Positions 22,320 through 33,227 of a stretch of 64,000 bases of DNA are shown one piece after another (the first letter of the stretch is position 1; the number at the start of each line of letters is the position of its first letter). The translations under genes and the position numbers were made by a program. The notes below the pieces were generated by a model. It was not told the origin of the DNA and did not search any database. It worked only from the letters and a program-made list of their open reading frames with translations. Source of the stretch: Echinometra lucunter (lineage: Eukaryota > Echinodermata > Echinoidea > Camarodonta > Echinometridae); the NCBI GenBank assembly GCA_029962745.1, contig CM057153.1, positions 36,287,340 to 36,351,339 of the forward strand, in the 5' to 3' direction.

Positions 22320-23474
22320 ATGTTGCCTTCGACATCATATTCTTTTGTTGACGTCGATACTGTGGCGACCATAATATCGGGCGCAGATTCAAGTTTGTCC
22401 GAGGTCCAGACCAAGTACGATGTTTCAGTTGCCTCAACACAGGACGTACTGGTTCCTGATGATCTACCTCAGTGGTTTCGAATTACTTGTTACTTCGTTT
22501 TAACCTTCATTGCTACACTCAGTGTCATCTGTCTATGCTCCCTGGTCTTTGCTTCGTACAAAAATAAACATTCATGGACCCCTTCGCACAGCGTGGTTTT
22601 ATCCACGATTTTCAGCCAGCTTTGCATGCAAATCACCGTTTTGTGTTCCATGTCATATTTGTTGGACATCTGTGAGTTTAGAACTCAGTCTGGTATCAAG
22701 ATTTACTTCGTTGTCTTGTTCTCGAATGCCAGCAACGCTCTTACACACCTTGCAGCCTTCACTACTGACAGCTGCATCAAGATCCGACGTCCTTTCTTTT
22801 ACGCTCGGATAGCACAAACGTGGATTTTTCATGGCGGGCTGGCACTGATCTGGATAGTAAGCATAATAGTTGGGTCTTGCATGGTGTTGTGGATTGAATT
22901 TTCGCCCGATCTAGACGGGATAGAATGCCTCTTTTTCCACGCAATAACAGACAGCAAAATATCAATCGTCATCTTCACGAACGTGTGTGCGATATCACTG
23001 GTCGTTATCGTCGTGGTGGAGGAGGTCATCGTGATTAGGATGGCAAGAAAACAGGCCATGCGGATCAGAGACCAAACCAGAGCAGTAGAGCGACCATGTA
23101 CCAATATGGCGGCATCCACTGAAGATGTGGAACAACCGCAGGCGGCGACCGGTATGCGCGTACGCATACAGGAACGTATAGGTCCTATACCTCTCCGTAC
23201 TATCGCTGCATCGGCCACACTGATATTTTCTTTGATCATCTGCTGGAGTATCCTTATCTGCATGTTCGACCTCTTCATATTGAAGGGAATGAATTATATC
23301 TACCATGCCAATATTACCTTCATCTCCACGTTCAACATGTCAGGATTTGGTTGGATTATCTACACCTTTAACATGGCCGACTATCGTACGGTCTTAGAGA
23401 AATTCAGAGTTGGTGTCATGATCACCCTGAGCGGCTACTGGGATTTTTTCTTTCCTCGTCTAGAGAAAAAGTGA
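22320..23474 (+). CDS. Intronless rhodopsin-like GPCR, diverged copy 3
   Basis: Predicted seven-transmembrane receptor of 384 residues in one exon. The start is the ATG at 22320 (A at -3); the frame is open from 22296, but no earlier ATG occurs in it. The N-terminus is longer than in copies 1 and 2 (about 53 residues), with no obvious signal peptide. Membrane segments lie at about 54-80, 88-116, 125-150, 169-191, 213-240, 294-319 and 328-349. C118 and C203 may form the loop disulfide. The TM3 end reads TDSCIKIRRPFFY, so D150-S151-C152 replaces DRY. TM6 has CWSIL (308-312), lacking the usual proline. TM7 ends GWIIYTF (344-350). Loop 3 (241-293) is long and charged. An ATTAAA at 23667 may be the polyadenylation signal. 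It has the same architecture as its neighbours but much lower identity. Confidence 0.87.
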   Translation: MLPSTSYSFVDVDTVATIISGADSSLSEVQTKYDVSVASTQDVLVPDDLPQWFRITCYFVLTFIATLSVICLCSLVFASYKNKHSWTPSHSVVLSTIFSQLCMQITVLCSMSYLLDICEFRTQSGIKIYFVVLFSNASNALTHLAAFTTDSCIKIRRPFFYARIAQTWIFHGGLALIWIVSIIVGSCMVLWIEFSPDLDGIECLFFHAITDSKISIVIFTNVCAISLVVIVVVEEVIVIRMARKQAMRIRDQTRAVERPCTNMAASTEDVEQPQAATGMRVRIQERIGPIPLRTIAASATLIFSLIICWSILICMFDLFILKGMNYIYHANITFISTFNMSGFGWIIYTFNMADYRTVLEKFRVGVMITLSGYWDFFFPRLEKK

Positions 23475-24003
23475 TCACGGAGCGACTTCCTGTTTTGCTG
23501 TTGATCACTGGTGATAGAAAGGGAATAGGTCCTCGAGTATTGAGAAAATCTTCTATACTGGTTAAGATCCGAACTAAATTCGATCGAACAATGTAGTTTA
23601 TCAGAGACCTACAAAATTATCATATTTGCATGAACACTTTTAAATACGTTTAAATTCATTTAAATAATTAAATCTACCTGACAATTTCGAAGGAAAATGT
23701 GTGATTGCTATGCTGCTGAGTAAGAAGGCTCCCTATGAAATATGTTACATCATACACGTTGTCTGTACGCAATGTAGAAGTCAAATTGCCAAGATGCCTA
23801 AATAGCATCAGAACACTGAAGATTTGTGCATCATTTTCTCAAATTTAGCTCTCGAGGACACAAATCATTTTGCAATCTGCATCGGACAATTATTCCTATC
23901 TACTGAATATTTTACCAAGTTAACAAACCTTTTTGGATTGCGCTCATTCATTTTTTTTTTCTTGAAGATCATTTTCTGCAATTCGAACTGATTATGTCAT
24001 CAC
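23475..24003. other. 3' flank of third receptor gene
   Basis: AT-rich, with no further gene visible. Confidence 0.4.
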
Positions 24004-24040
24004 CATTAATTAATTAATTAATTAGTTAATTAATTAATAA
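24004..24040. repeat. (TTAA)n microsatellite
   Basis: Near-perfect TTAA tandem run with one GTTAA variant. Confidence 0.9.
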
Positions 24041-24333
24041 GTCTGTCTTCTGCTCGCCCTTTTTAAATGTTGGAACTTCTGCTGAAAATTATGAAAATCT
24101 AATGACCAGTCGTTATTTTTATCTTGGTTGTTTATTTGTTGATAAGTCGTCAGTTTTTTATCAGACTCAACTGAGTTTGTTTAGCAATGACATTTCATTA
24201 ATGAAGAGCTATTTACCTATGTACAGTAATCAAAGTGAAGTCGGGGATCACGTGGTACAAGAGACTGGGCAATTGCGCTGAGCCCAATGATGTTAGGAAT
24301 ACTATTAAAGAGAATAAACGGGTGGAAATGTGC
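24041..24333. other. Nothing identified
   Basis: No open frame or repeat of note. Confidence 0.4.
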
Positions 24334-24750
24334 TAAGGAAGCCTGTTTTTTCCACGTTTGTTTTTATACTCTTTCACCACTCCTCCACTGAATGATAAAT
24401 AATAAGAGATGGAAGGAAAAAGAGAGAGAGAGAGAGGGGAGAGGATGAGTGAGTGAGAGAGAGAGAGAGAGAGAGAGAGCGTGAGAGAGGCGAGAGGGGA
24501 AGGGGAAAAAGGGGGGGGGGAGGGGGAAGGGGAGATGAAAGAAATAAAGGAGGATGAACAATGGAAGTTAACACGAAATAGACGACCCTCAATACCTCTC
24601 CTACCACAGGTGAACCTGTTCAGTGCCAAGGACGCCTGTTTTTTTGTTTGTTTTTTTCCTCCAAATTTGTTTTTATACTCTTTCACCACTCCTCCATTGA
24701 ATAACAAATAATAATGGAGTGAAGGAAAGAGAGACAGGGGGAAAGCCGAT

Positions 24751-24799
<49 letters not shown>

Positions 24800-24885
24800 G
24801 GAGAGAGAGAGAGAGAGGGGGGGGGGAGGGAGATAAGGGGAGGTGAAAAAAATAAAGGAGGATGGACAATGGAAATCTCCATTCC
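24334..24885. repeat. Tandem duplication, period about 300 bp, with (GA)n tracts
   Basis: The block GCCTGTTTTT ... TTTTTATACTCTTTCACCAC ... GA run ... GGAGGATGRACAATGGAA occurs twice (about 24334-24565 and 24634-24875). Each copy carries its own GA microsatellite followed by G and A runs. Long open frames here only translate the TC/GA repeat. Confidence 0.8.
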
Positions 24886-24939
24886 CTGGGGAGCGTTCCA
24901 ACCAGCCGCCATAATGGGAGTGCGCATACTAATGAAATC

Positions 24940-25101
24940 ACAATGAATTTCGCATCCTACCACGTACCCATTTATACCTAGTTATATGGAGAGTGGCAAA
25001 TATGGATTGATGTCTGGCTAAAAGACGTTAATACTAGACTAGGATTCGAACCCTCAACCCTTTGAGAATCAAGTGAATGAACCACTACACCGCCATACTT
25101 C
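24940..25101 (-). mobile_element. tRNA-derived SINE
   Basis: On the minus strand: box A-like GGCGGTGTAGTGG (25082-25094), box B GGTTCGAATCC (25042-25052) at tRNA spacing, then a SINE body with ATTTGCCACTCTCCATAT and TAGGTATAAATGGGTACGT, ending near GTAGGATGCGAAATTC. The body is shared with two other loci here (33.7 and 39.8 kb). A tRNA-headed SINE of the type abundant in sea urchins; not a functional tRNA, since the acceptor stem does not pair. Confidence 0.8.
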
Positions 25102-25231
25102 CACTGTAATCATTCATTTAGGTGTCATGTTCCCTTTCCTCGTTCTTTATTTCTTTCTCTCCTTCTCTTTCCCCTTCACCCCATGCTAAGTAGTTGTACA
25201 CCAAGGAAGAACAATATCAAGTATTACAGGC
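25102..25231. other. Nothing identified
   Basis: CT-rich spacer between the SINE and the MITE. Confidence 0.4.
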
Positions 25232-25428
25232 GGGTGTTTCACAAAGATTTAAGTTTGACTAAAAATCGCACTTAAATTCCTACTTGCGTGCTGTATATTA
25301 CGCATCACCCCATTGGTCAGATCATGCTCAGGGGACGTGCACGATTGGAAGTCTATCAATGAGACATTGCGTTAAATACCGGACGCGCATTGGCGCTTAA
25401 GTCAAACTTAACTCTTTGTGAAACACCC
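25232..25428. mobile_element. Short foldback MITE, GGGTGTTTCAC family
   Basis: The 29-bp ends (GGGTGTTTCACAAAGATTTA... at 25232 and its complement at 25400-25428) differ at one position. The flanks extend the ends to CAGG/CCTG. The element at 54596-54895 has the same terminus. No open frame. Confidence 0.8.
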
Positions 25429-26992
25429 CCTGATCGTAAAGAGACATAGCCCGGTAGCCATGGGGATAAGATTGCATTGGAATGTTATAGTTTTTTCTTT
25501 TTAATTGATATCGACTGTTCAGACCTTCTATTTCAACAATCCACATGCTGGAGCTCTGTCAGCATTGAGCAATTTGAGATATACGCGAAAATCCAAAATG
25601 GCCGCCGGCGGCCATCTTGGATTTTCTGTTTACCTACTTTAAACATCCCAAGAATGTTCAAAAATTGGAGGTAAGGGTTTTTCGGGATGGAAAATCCAGA
25701 TCTGGGTTATTTTGAGGATATGAATATTTCTTGATGTCTAGATATAAAATGGCGGCTATTTTTCAAGATGGCCGCCATATGCACTATATGCTAGGCAATG
25801 TCAAAATGTGAAAAGTCCTTACTTATCATTTAACATAAAAACAAAGCAAGCAAAATTCAATTTTTTCATTTGTACTATATCTATTTCATGTTTTCTTTAA
25901 CTTCTGAAAAAAAAAATCACGACAAAAGTCATTGCTGTTTGGGCGTAGGGCGCCCTCAAAGTTTGATTTTTTTTTTCTAGATTGGCAAATTCGTCCTTCA
26001 AATTACGCCATTAGTCCAAACTAGTAGGATGATTAAAATTAGTGATATTGTAGAAATTTTCCAATATTTCAGGGCAGCCTCAGTGAAATTTCACTTCCAG
26101 AAGGTTATCTGGTCAAAATATGATGATGAAAATGAAGTTAAACATCATTTTGCAATCATTTAGGGACACATAGTGACTCATTACATTATTGGCAACTATC
26201 TTGAAAACTGGAGATGACATGAAGCTTAAATAGTTCTACATAGTCCACATAGATTTTTCAAGGTTAATGCATTTAAGTAAAGTGATATCTTGACCTTGAA
26301 GATACAAAAAATATACAATATTTATATAATATACACAAAAAATGTGAAGTTCTCTTCCATAATTGGTATCACATTCCCATAAATGCGTATTGTGGTTAGC
26401 ATTCAGATATCGACATTTTCCATTTAAAAATGTGCTATTGATCTCATTTTTCAAATCTACGCGTATAAAAGTGATATAGTTATATACACGAATTCAAATG
26501 ATAACTCATTAAAAAGCAAACAATTTACCTTTACCTGTCATCAAAGGAAGCCATGCCAAAATAAACCCCAGCAAAAATAAAGCGAGCGACTACAGCCAAC
26601 AGACAGCACTGCTAAACACTATTTCAGGAATGGCTCTCTTTAAAACGACTGCTTTTATGAGGCTTATATTGCAGAATATACTGTAGCCAACAAAAAATAG
26701 TTTAAGCAACAATATGGGTGTCGATTTGGGGAAGGGGGATGGGGATATATCCCCCAATATTGTTGGTAGGAAGATGGTCTGCATTAACACTGCCCCCAAT
26801 AATTCACCACCAGAAATGACATAGCCCATGCAATTCCCTGAGAGTATTTAAAAAAAAGGGGGGAAGGGCAAATGGGGGGGAAAAAAGAATTTCAAGTAAA
26901 AAGGATAATGAAAAACTTTCCATCACTGGCTCGCTTCGCTAGCTCACACTTTAAAGTATCTCTAGTTGTGGTTAGATTGGTTTGCAACTTGC

Positions 26993-27017
26993 TTCTCTCT
27001 CTCTCTCTCTCTCTCTT
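26993..27017. repeat. (TC)n microsatellite
   Basis: CT dinucleotide run within the larger inverted-repeat unit. Confidence 0.9.
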
Positions 27018-27539
27018 TTATGGTATACTATTCTTCTACTCACTGCCTTGCATTTTAAGTATCTTAACCAAAGCCGGTTATGTTAATATCCTTATGAAAT
27101 GAAACTGATTTGCATCTAATTGGCTATCTAATGTTATACTATTCTTCTTGTCATAAAATGATAGTGATAAAGGTGCAAGGAGTCGACTCAAACATCGAGA
27201 AGAGCTAAAACAGAAGAATTTTTCATGAGATCAAGGGCTGTGACCAATGGCCTATTCCTATCTCACCAATTATGAGAATGGAGGAAGCCGATGAAATGTA
27301 TTACTAGAATGATGAGATTGGAGTGACAATACAAAACCCTGTTCTTAGCACAGTATATTTTTAAATACCCATTTTTCTCTTCCTTGCTACACTCACCTAT
27401 CAAATCTGAAAAAAAAAAAGATATTTCAAAGGAGTCATACACTCTTATTCCCTCAGCAAAAAGTTTAAATATAATAATGCTTTCACAGCAAAGTGTCCAA
27501 CTGTCCTCAAATTCTGTGGGAAGATGTACATCAACACAA

Positions 27540-28200
27540 TAATTATTTTGGAGGCAAATCTACATCTGAAAGAAAATGAGTCCGTAGCTTGTTTTTCTTG
27601 CTCATATAGAAACAGAATTGTTTTGGATGGCAAGCGATGAGCCAAATAGCGTCATATTTGGCAGTTAGGTGATCGAATATACAACAGTTTGAGGCTATCA
27701 AGGAGTGTAAAGTTTTCCTCACTCCTATAGCATTTAAATACAGAACAGTTGGGGAATACTTTTTCGCCAAGCGTGTGTTTTCCCTTATATCCCTTCGCTC
27801 GCTCGTATTATTTTGAAAGGTGGTTTAGAACAGCAAAAGATTAGACCAGCGAGGTGCTAAAATAGAGGTCATAGTTGGCAGTGAGATGACTATACCATCA
27901 AAACATCTTTCAGACCATAGTGATAGTTTGACCATGAAATAATACTGTATCATCAAAAGAGTGTATTTTCCTTGCTCACTCTTAAAAGACAAAACAGGGT
28001 GGTTTGGAATGTAAACATAAGACCATATAAGCATAAGAGGTGCTGAAAAGGTTATAAATCATTCGAATATCTTATTCCTAGTGCATTGTAGAGTGTGTTT
28101 TGATGACAAAACCCCCCATTTGTTTATTACTCGCTCATCCACAAAATAAAAATGCGGTGGTTCATACAAAAGTGTCAACTAAACTAGAAAGCTTACAGGT
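27540..28200. repeat. Second locus of CTCGCTCG-anchored repeat units
   Basis: Related words (GTGTGTTTTCC, TTCGCTCGCTCG, GGTGGTTTAGAACAGCAAA, ATTAGACCAG, GAGGTGCTAAAA, TGATGACAAAA) recur in order at about 27770-27870, 27960-28060 and 28090-28140. The same words occur at 11.8-12.2 kb. Units are degenerate. Confidence 0.6.
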
Positions 28201-29570
28201 CCCTAAACATTCCATTCAAGTAATGGGGATGTACCCCTTCGTTATCATTAATTTGAAGGCTATTTTTGTTTGGCTAATGGGATGAATGGTAGAATAGACC
28301 AAGAATGCAGTAGACCTGTGAGCAAATATAGGTATTATATACCCTCCATTCACAAAATTTACTGATGCTCTGATATCTGTACGTGCTCCTTTCCTTAATC
28401 AATCCTTCACTTTTTAATCCCTTACCCTTTTCCAGTCGTTTTCCTCCCCGCCTGAGGATATTTGGCATCAGTCACCCCCCCCCCCCCGAACCCAAATCAA
28501 AACCCATGAGCATCAATATCTATATTTGTAAGGAAAATTATCATCTGACTTTGAAAATATCATAAAATATAAACAGTGTACTTTTTCCCGTAACTGGTAA
28601 ACAGGCATGCACTTAAAATGCATGTTATTATCTAATATGCAAACAATCACTTGAACATTGACCTGTCTCTTATGATGGCTGAAATATGGATTAATTAACT
28701 TTAGCCAACGATAAAGTGGTGCTAAACACACGATTTCAGGAGCTGGTCTCTTGAAAAGTACTAGTTATTCGGCTCAGCCGAGATTTGCAGAATTTTCAGT
28801 CCACGATAGACAATGATACCGTAGATATAATAGGAGATACTCAAATTAGTAAGGAAAATGATGCTTTGGCCTTGAAAATATAAAGAAATATCATTTTAGA
28901 AAGTACGTTTCTTCTGTAATTAGTATTGCAGTAATTGAATGCTTAATAAATGAATTTCATAACTAATTTCTGAGCCTCAAATTCCTGATAAAGAGATGTG
29001 AGTACACACATAGTTTTTGTCAGCTACAAAAAGGTGAACATCATATGCTTTTCCTCCATAGTGTAAAGTGTGTGTGTGGGGGGGGGGGTGTGGGTGTGTG
29101 TGCTTGGGAAGGAGGCTATCCCCCTCTCCTCCCCCATCACATTTACGCTTGTTGTTTTTTGTTTCTAAATATCATCCTTGTAGAAAGAAAATCAATCATA
29201 TTCAATCTATTTTCTACTTGATTTTCAATGCAATATTGCATAATATGTACATGTATAGACTGCTGGGGGCGCCATCTTGAAAATTAGCTGCCATTTTATA
29301 TCAAGACTTCGAAACATAGTCATATCCTCAAACTAACCTCAGATTTGGATTCTCCATCCCGAAAAACCCTTAATTCCCAATTTTGAACATTCTAGGGATG
29401 TTTAAAGCAGGTAAACTCAAAATCCAAGATGGCCGCCAGGGGCCATTTTGGATGTTCGCGTATATCTCAAATTGCTCAATGCTGACAGAGCTCCAGCATG
29501 TGGATTGTTAAAATAGAAGGTCTGAACAGTCGATATCAATTTTTTTAAAACTATAACATTCAAATGCAAC

Positions 29571-30079
29571 CTTAGGCCTAAAATCCGGGTTTGGCTGCCG
29601 GAATAACAAGCTCTTGTTTACCCCCAGTCTCAAGATGTTTTCATCTTCATAAGCTTTTTGACAGATTTTCACGCCTACGGTAATTAAAAGTTTATCGTTT
29701 GATGAGTGATATTGGCTGTTATGTGGAGTGCTTTGTAAGCATTTATTGACACCTTCCATCAAAAGTTTGATGTTCATTACAATCATGACAATGAACAATG
29801 CAGTCATCAAAGGCGTTGCTAAGGGCCCTCTCCTTCGACTCGACACAAAACAGATCAAAACTTCATATCTATCCTAGATAACTTTTAACAAATCTGAAAT
29901 CTCCTTCAAATAAGCCCTTATGAATGGCAAAAATAGAAAGAGAAGAGGAATATAAAAAAAGAGGAATGAGTGAGAGTGAAAGAAAGTGAGGAGAGAAAAG
30001 GGAAAAGGGAAAATTTCCCCCTACCTTCTTAATTCGCACCAAATAAGACCAGTTCCCCCTAATGATGCCACTGCCCTTC
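29571..30079. other. No supported gene
   Basis: A minus-strand frame of 116 codons (29508-29858) overlaps the repeat arm and is not recognisable. Confidence 0.4.
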
Positions 30080-30242
30080 CAGGCAAGATACAAAGATAGC
30101 TTATGAACGTAAAGAACATCACAAAGATAACCGTGAGAATCACAGTATAAACGTATAGCACCAGTCAATGCCTTTATACTGTGTTTCTCACGGTTATCTT
30201 TGTGATGTTCTTTACGTTCATATCTTTGTATCTAATTGCCTG
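30080..30242. repeat. Near-perfect hairpin, arms about 70 bp
   Basis: 30080-30152 and 30172-30242 are reverse complements (shared GAACATCACAAAGATAACCG and ACGTAAAGAAC) around a 19-bp loop. The right arm runs straight into an AAAAT-type tail, so it looks like a retroposon 3' end joined head-to-head with an inverted copy. Confidence 0.8.
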
Positions 30243-30360
30243 TAAATAAAATAAATGAAATGAAATAAATAAAATAAAATAAAATATAAAATAGAATAGA
30301 ATAAAATAAAATAAATAAAATAAAATAAAATAAATAAAATAAAATGAAATAAAATAAATG
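30243..30360 (+). repeat. (AAAAT)n / (AAATAAAT)n tail
   Basis: Tandem AAAAT and AAATG units directly after the hairpin arm. Confidence 0.9.
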
Positions 30361-31136
30361 ACTGGAACCATCCTACGCAACTGAGGACGTCATCATCAGA
30401 GACATCACGGTTATCATTGTTCTTGCATTCATTGACCAACTCAAACCGCTTTTACGAAATTTTGTTGGAGTTGTATTGCTGCATTGGGTTTAATGTATTT
30501 ATTCCCATTTAAAAGAGTCACAATCAGTAAAACAGACTGCTTTTCAGCGGTTCGATGATAACGATAATTATACAGGTAATATATAAAACAAGAATTCTTG
30601 ACAATAGCATTTCTTTTTTAAAAAAATAACGCTAACGTTTTAACGCTAATTTCTACTGTCTATCCGTTCAGAGTCACATGGAAACAAAAGCTTTCAACAC
30701 AAAACACATCAAACATTCATATAAATCGTAGGAAACTCTATAACAAATCTTCTTTTTTAATTCCGGAATATCTATCAATTATGTTGCCTGAGTATAGCAT
30801 TTCCGTTTTGAGTCAAGTTTCACGGTCCTTCCACAAGTAACGTTTTTATTTTTAGAGTTCAAATTGCTTTCCGTTACCTTGAGTGATAAAGCTAACCTCC
30901 ATTTTAATCAATTAAAAAGGATACTCGATCGCAAACAAAGTGCACTGCAAATTTGGATCAGCTCAGCACTAATAACGCTATTCATGCCTAGTTTATCCAA
31001 GCTCTGCCCGAGAATGGATAATGATCCAGAAAATTTAGAAATATATTTCTAAAAGAGGAAAGGGAAGCAAGCTGCATTAAATCAATAATATTTAGATGTA
31101 ATTTGACCATCTCAAAGATATACCCGTCATTCAAGT
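30361..31136. other. No supported gene
   Basis: AT-rich. A 62-codon frame at 30864-31052 is unrecognised. Confidence 0.4.
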
Positions 31137-31230
31137 TCAAGTTCAAGTTCAGGTTTTATTTCCAATGTAACACAAGACATTTTTTTTTTCTTCTTTTAAG
31201 CAGAAATATCGTAAATAAACATACAACATT
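31137..31230 (-). repeat. Retroposon 3' tail with (AACTTG)n
   Basis: On the minus strand an A-rich stretch with GGAAATAAAA is followed by AACTTG hexamers (31137-31160). Confidence 0.5.
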
Positions 31231-31329
31231 TTTTCCTCTTATTAACATCAAAACAAATTAAATGTTTGCTTGACATAGTGTATTAAAAGAAAAAAAAATG
31301 ATATTGGAAAAGAGAAATCCACAAAAAAG

Positions 31330-31460
31330 CAATGCTTGTAGTGACGTGGATTCCTCATGCTTGTAGTGACGTGGATTCCTCAGTGCTTGTAGTGACGTGG
31401 ATTCCTCAATGCTTGTAGTGACGTGGATTCCTCAATGCTTGTAGTGACGTGGATTCCTCA
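31330..31460. repeat. Minisatellite, five units of about 26 bp
   Basis: Five nearly identical units built on GCTTGTAGTGACGTGGATTC with 0-2 bp length differences at CTCA, CTCAG and CTCAA junctions. No spacers, so it is not CRISPR-like. Confidence 0.95.
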
Positions 31461-31468
31461 TTATCTTG

Positions 31469-31494
31469 TCATCATCATCATCATCATCATTATT

Positions 31495-31528
<34 letters not shown>
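31469..31528. repeat. (CAT)n microsatellite
   Basis: ATC/CAT run with one ATT interruption. It is followed by CCCCTCAGTGGGGG, a small stem. Confidence 0.9.
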
Positions 31529-32590
31529 GCCCGTGAATCCCCTCAGTGGGGGTAGGGGTCGGGCCTTCTTGTAACTGCCCTCCATTATTTTGTAACATAA
31601 TAAAATATAATAACATTTTCAAAAATACATCATCTAAAGTTTAAGTCTTAAAGTAACAAACCACGAAATCATATACTAGCACAAGAGAAAATGAGGTATA
31701 ACATGCAAAATGTAAGCCAAACTCGGACTTCATGGAGAAGCGCCATCATGGCCATCGCCGAATTTCACTAGAAACCAGAAGCAGGAGGAATGATGTCCTC
31801 TTACAAGTCATACATTATACCCACACATGATGAGTACGTGAATATGTAGTCCGCGCCTTACCTTCAAAGTCAAGTAGTAGATAATATACCTAATGGATTT
31901 GGTATCGGAACCACTTGAATGTGTAGCACGAATTATTGTCCGGCTATTCCAAATTGAATTCGTCAATCGCACCCCTGTTCTGTTTTCTAAAAAGGAAGAA
32001 ACCAGAGAAATGCTCTTTTTAGCACCTGATTTCCATGATAATGAGTTGTTTTGAATTTTAGGGGGTTTTTTTTCAGCGTTTACTTCAATAAAAAAACTTG
32101 ATTTTAACGCACATAAACCAATCACTGAAATGAATTGAGGGAAATTTAACATGTTTTAGCACAATGTGAAAAGTTGACAGGTTAATGGTGATTCCAACTA
32201 CTTATTGGACGCAGTGGCATATAGCCTGTGTCAAGACATTGACGGTCACTGGCAGGGCCAAACTAACCATGAGGAGTTGGGGAGTATTCCGAATGGGCAG
32301 CAGAAAATACTGACTTGACAGCCTGTCGACGTGGTCGATATTTTGTTCAAAGGGTCGGTTGATATTACTTCAGTAGGGGGCCAGTCACATAAAAAATTCC
32401 CAATCTAAAAATAATCTTTACAAGTGTGTGTTTAATTTTACATATAATCAATTGCCTTTTCCTCTAGTGCCATTATCCTTTCCTATTGACTCTTGACTAT
32501 TTGGGTATGTGATAAATAATTTTATTTTTTCCACAGGTTGCGCCTTGAGGATTTGATTATCAAGTGTATTTCGAGCCTTTTAAATGTTAT
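31529..32590. other. No supported gene
   Basis: A 114-codon minus-strand frame at 31808-32152 has no recognisable family or splice context. CGCAGTGGCATATAGCC (32210) resembles the ends of small G/C-run repeats. Confidence 0.35.
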
Positions 32591-32672
32591 ATAATAATAA
32601 TGATGATGATGATAATGATGATGATGATGATGATAATGATGATGATGATGATAATAATAATGATAATAATAG
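32591..32672. repeat. (GAT)n / (AAT)n microsatellite
   Basis: Trinucleotide run. Confidence 0.9.
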
Positions 32673-32924
32673 ATGATATTCATATAGGGTATTTTCCTCT
32701 GGATACAAAACACTTTGAGATGTTATCCCTGGGTCAGCACTGACGTAAAAAATACAAACTATCCCAAGCAGAGACAGTGCAAGTTAAACGAGTATAGTTT
32801 CAGAATAGATATGTCCCCATGCCCCCCTCCCCTTAACTACGTCAGTGTTAGTTTGTCAAGCACATCTGAAAATGACAGGCTGGCATGATTATGAGGAGAA
32901 GAAGGGACACCGATTCTGGGCGGA

Positions 32925-33227
32925 CTATGGACCTCGGTGCATGAGATACCTTTCAAAATTATTTTGTTGACGGCGATCATCATGATCATAAGAGGGTTCT
33001 TCATCAATTTCCATATTTGAATCGATGACTGGAGCGGAGTGGGAAGCTAAACAGCTGAAGAGCGAGCGGAGGCAAGCATCTAAACCCTTCGAGTACAACA
33101 TAAATAACACATTTAGTCGGTCAGGTCCAATAACAGACGGACTATATCGAAAAGCGGTGTTCATGCTTACAGCTTCCATTGCTGACATTGGTCTATAGCT
33201 ATTCTTGTCACGATCAAGATAATATCG
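32925..33227 (-). CDS. Possible terminal coding exon, unknown protein
   Basis: On the minus strand a TTTTCCAG acceptor-like site ends at 33228, followed by an open frame of 100 codons to a stop at 32925. An in-frame stop lies upstream of the acceptor, and an ATG at 33188 would give an 87-residue product. The peptide has a hydrophobic stretch (DRLNVLFMLYSKGLDACLRS) and an acidic, hydrophilic C-terminus rich in D, E, R and Q, which looks more protein-like than other short frames here. No family is recognised and no upstream exon was found. It could be chance. Confidence 0.28.
   Translation of the reverse strand, partial: RYYLDRDKNSYRPMSAMEAVSMNTAFRYSPSVIGPDRLNVLFMLYSKGLDACLRSLFSCLASHSAPVIDSNMEIDEEPSYDHDDRRQQNNFERYLMHRGP

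Larger units (their letters stand above)
25471..29570. mobile_element. Possible 4.1-kb inverted-repeat element
   Basis: Arms of about 305 bp at 25471-25777 and 29270-29570 are reverse complements. Shared words include ATTGATATCGACTGTTCAGA, CCACATGCTGGAGCTCTGTC, AGCATTGAGCAATTTGAG and the GGCCGCC / CATCTTGGATTTT region. The interior has no transposase frame but holds degenerate repeats: two AGCCAAC...GCTAAACAC...ATTTCAGGA blocks (26598 and 28704), related AAGGAAAAT...TTGAAAATAT blocks (28528 and 28852), and the CTCGCTCG repeats. It could be one foldback element or two inverted copies of a repeat that happen to flank other repeats. Confidence 0.55.

Noticed and set aside
24333..24963. 202-codon minus-strand frame and overlapping frames
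   Set aside because: Sequence is TC/GA microsatellite (serine-leucine runs) within a duplicated repeat.
25032..25101. Functional tRNA gene
   Set aside because: A and B boxes are present but the acceptor stem does not pair, and a SINE body follows directly.
31330..31460. CRISPR-like direct repeats
   Set aside because: No spacers between units; it is a plain minisatellite in eukaryotic DNA.
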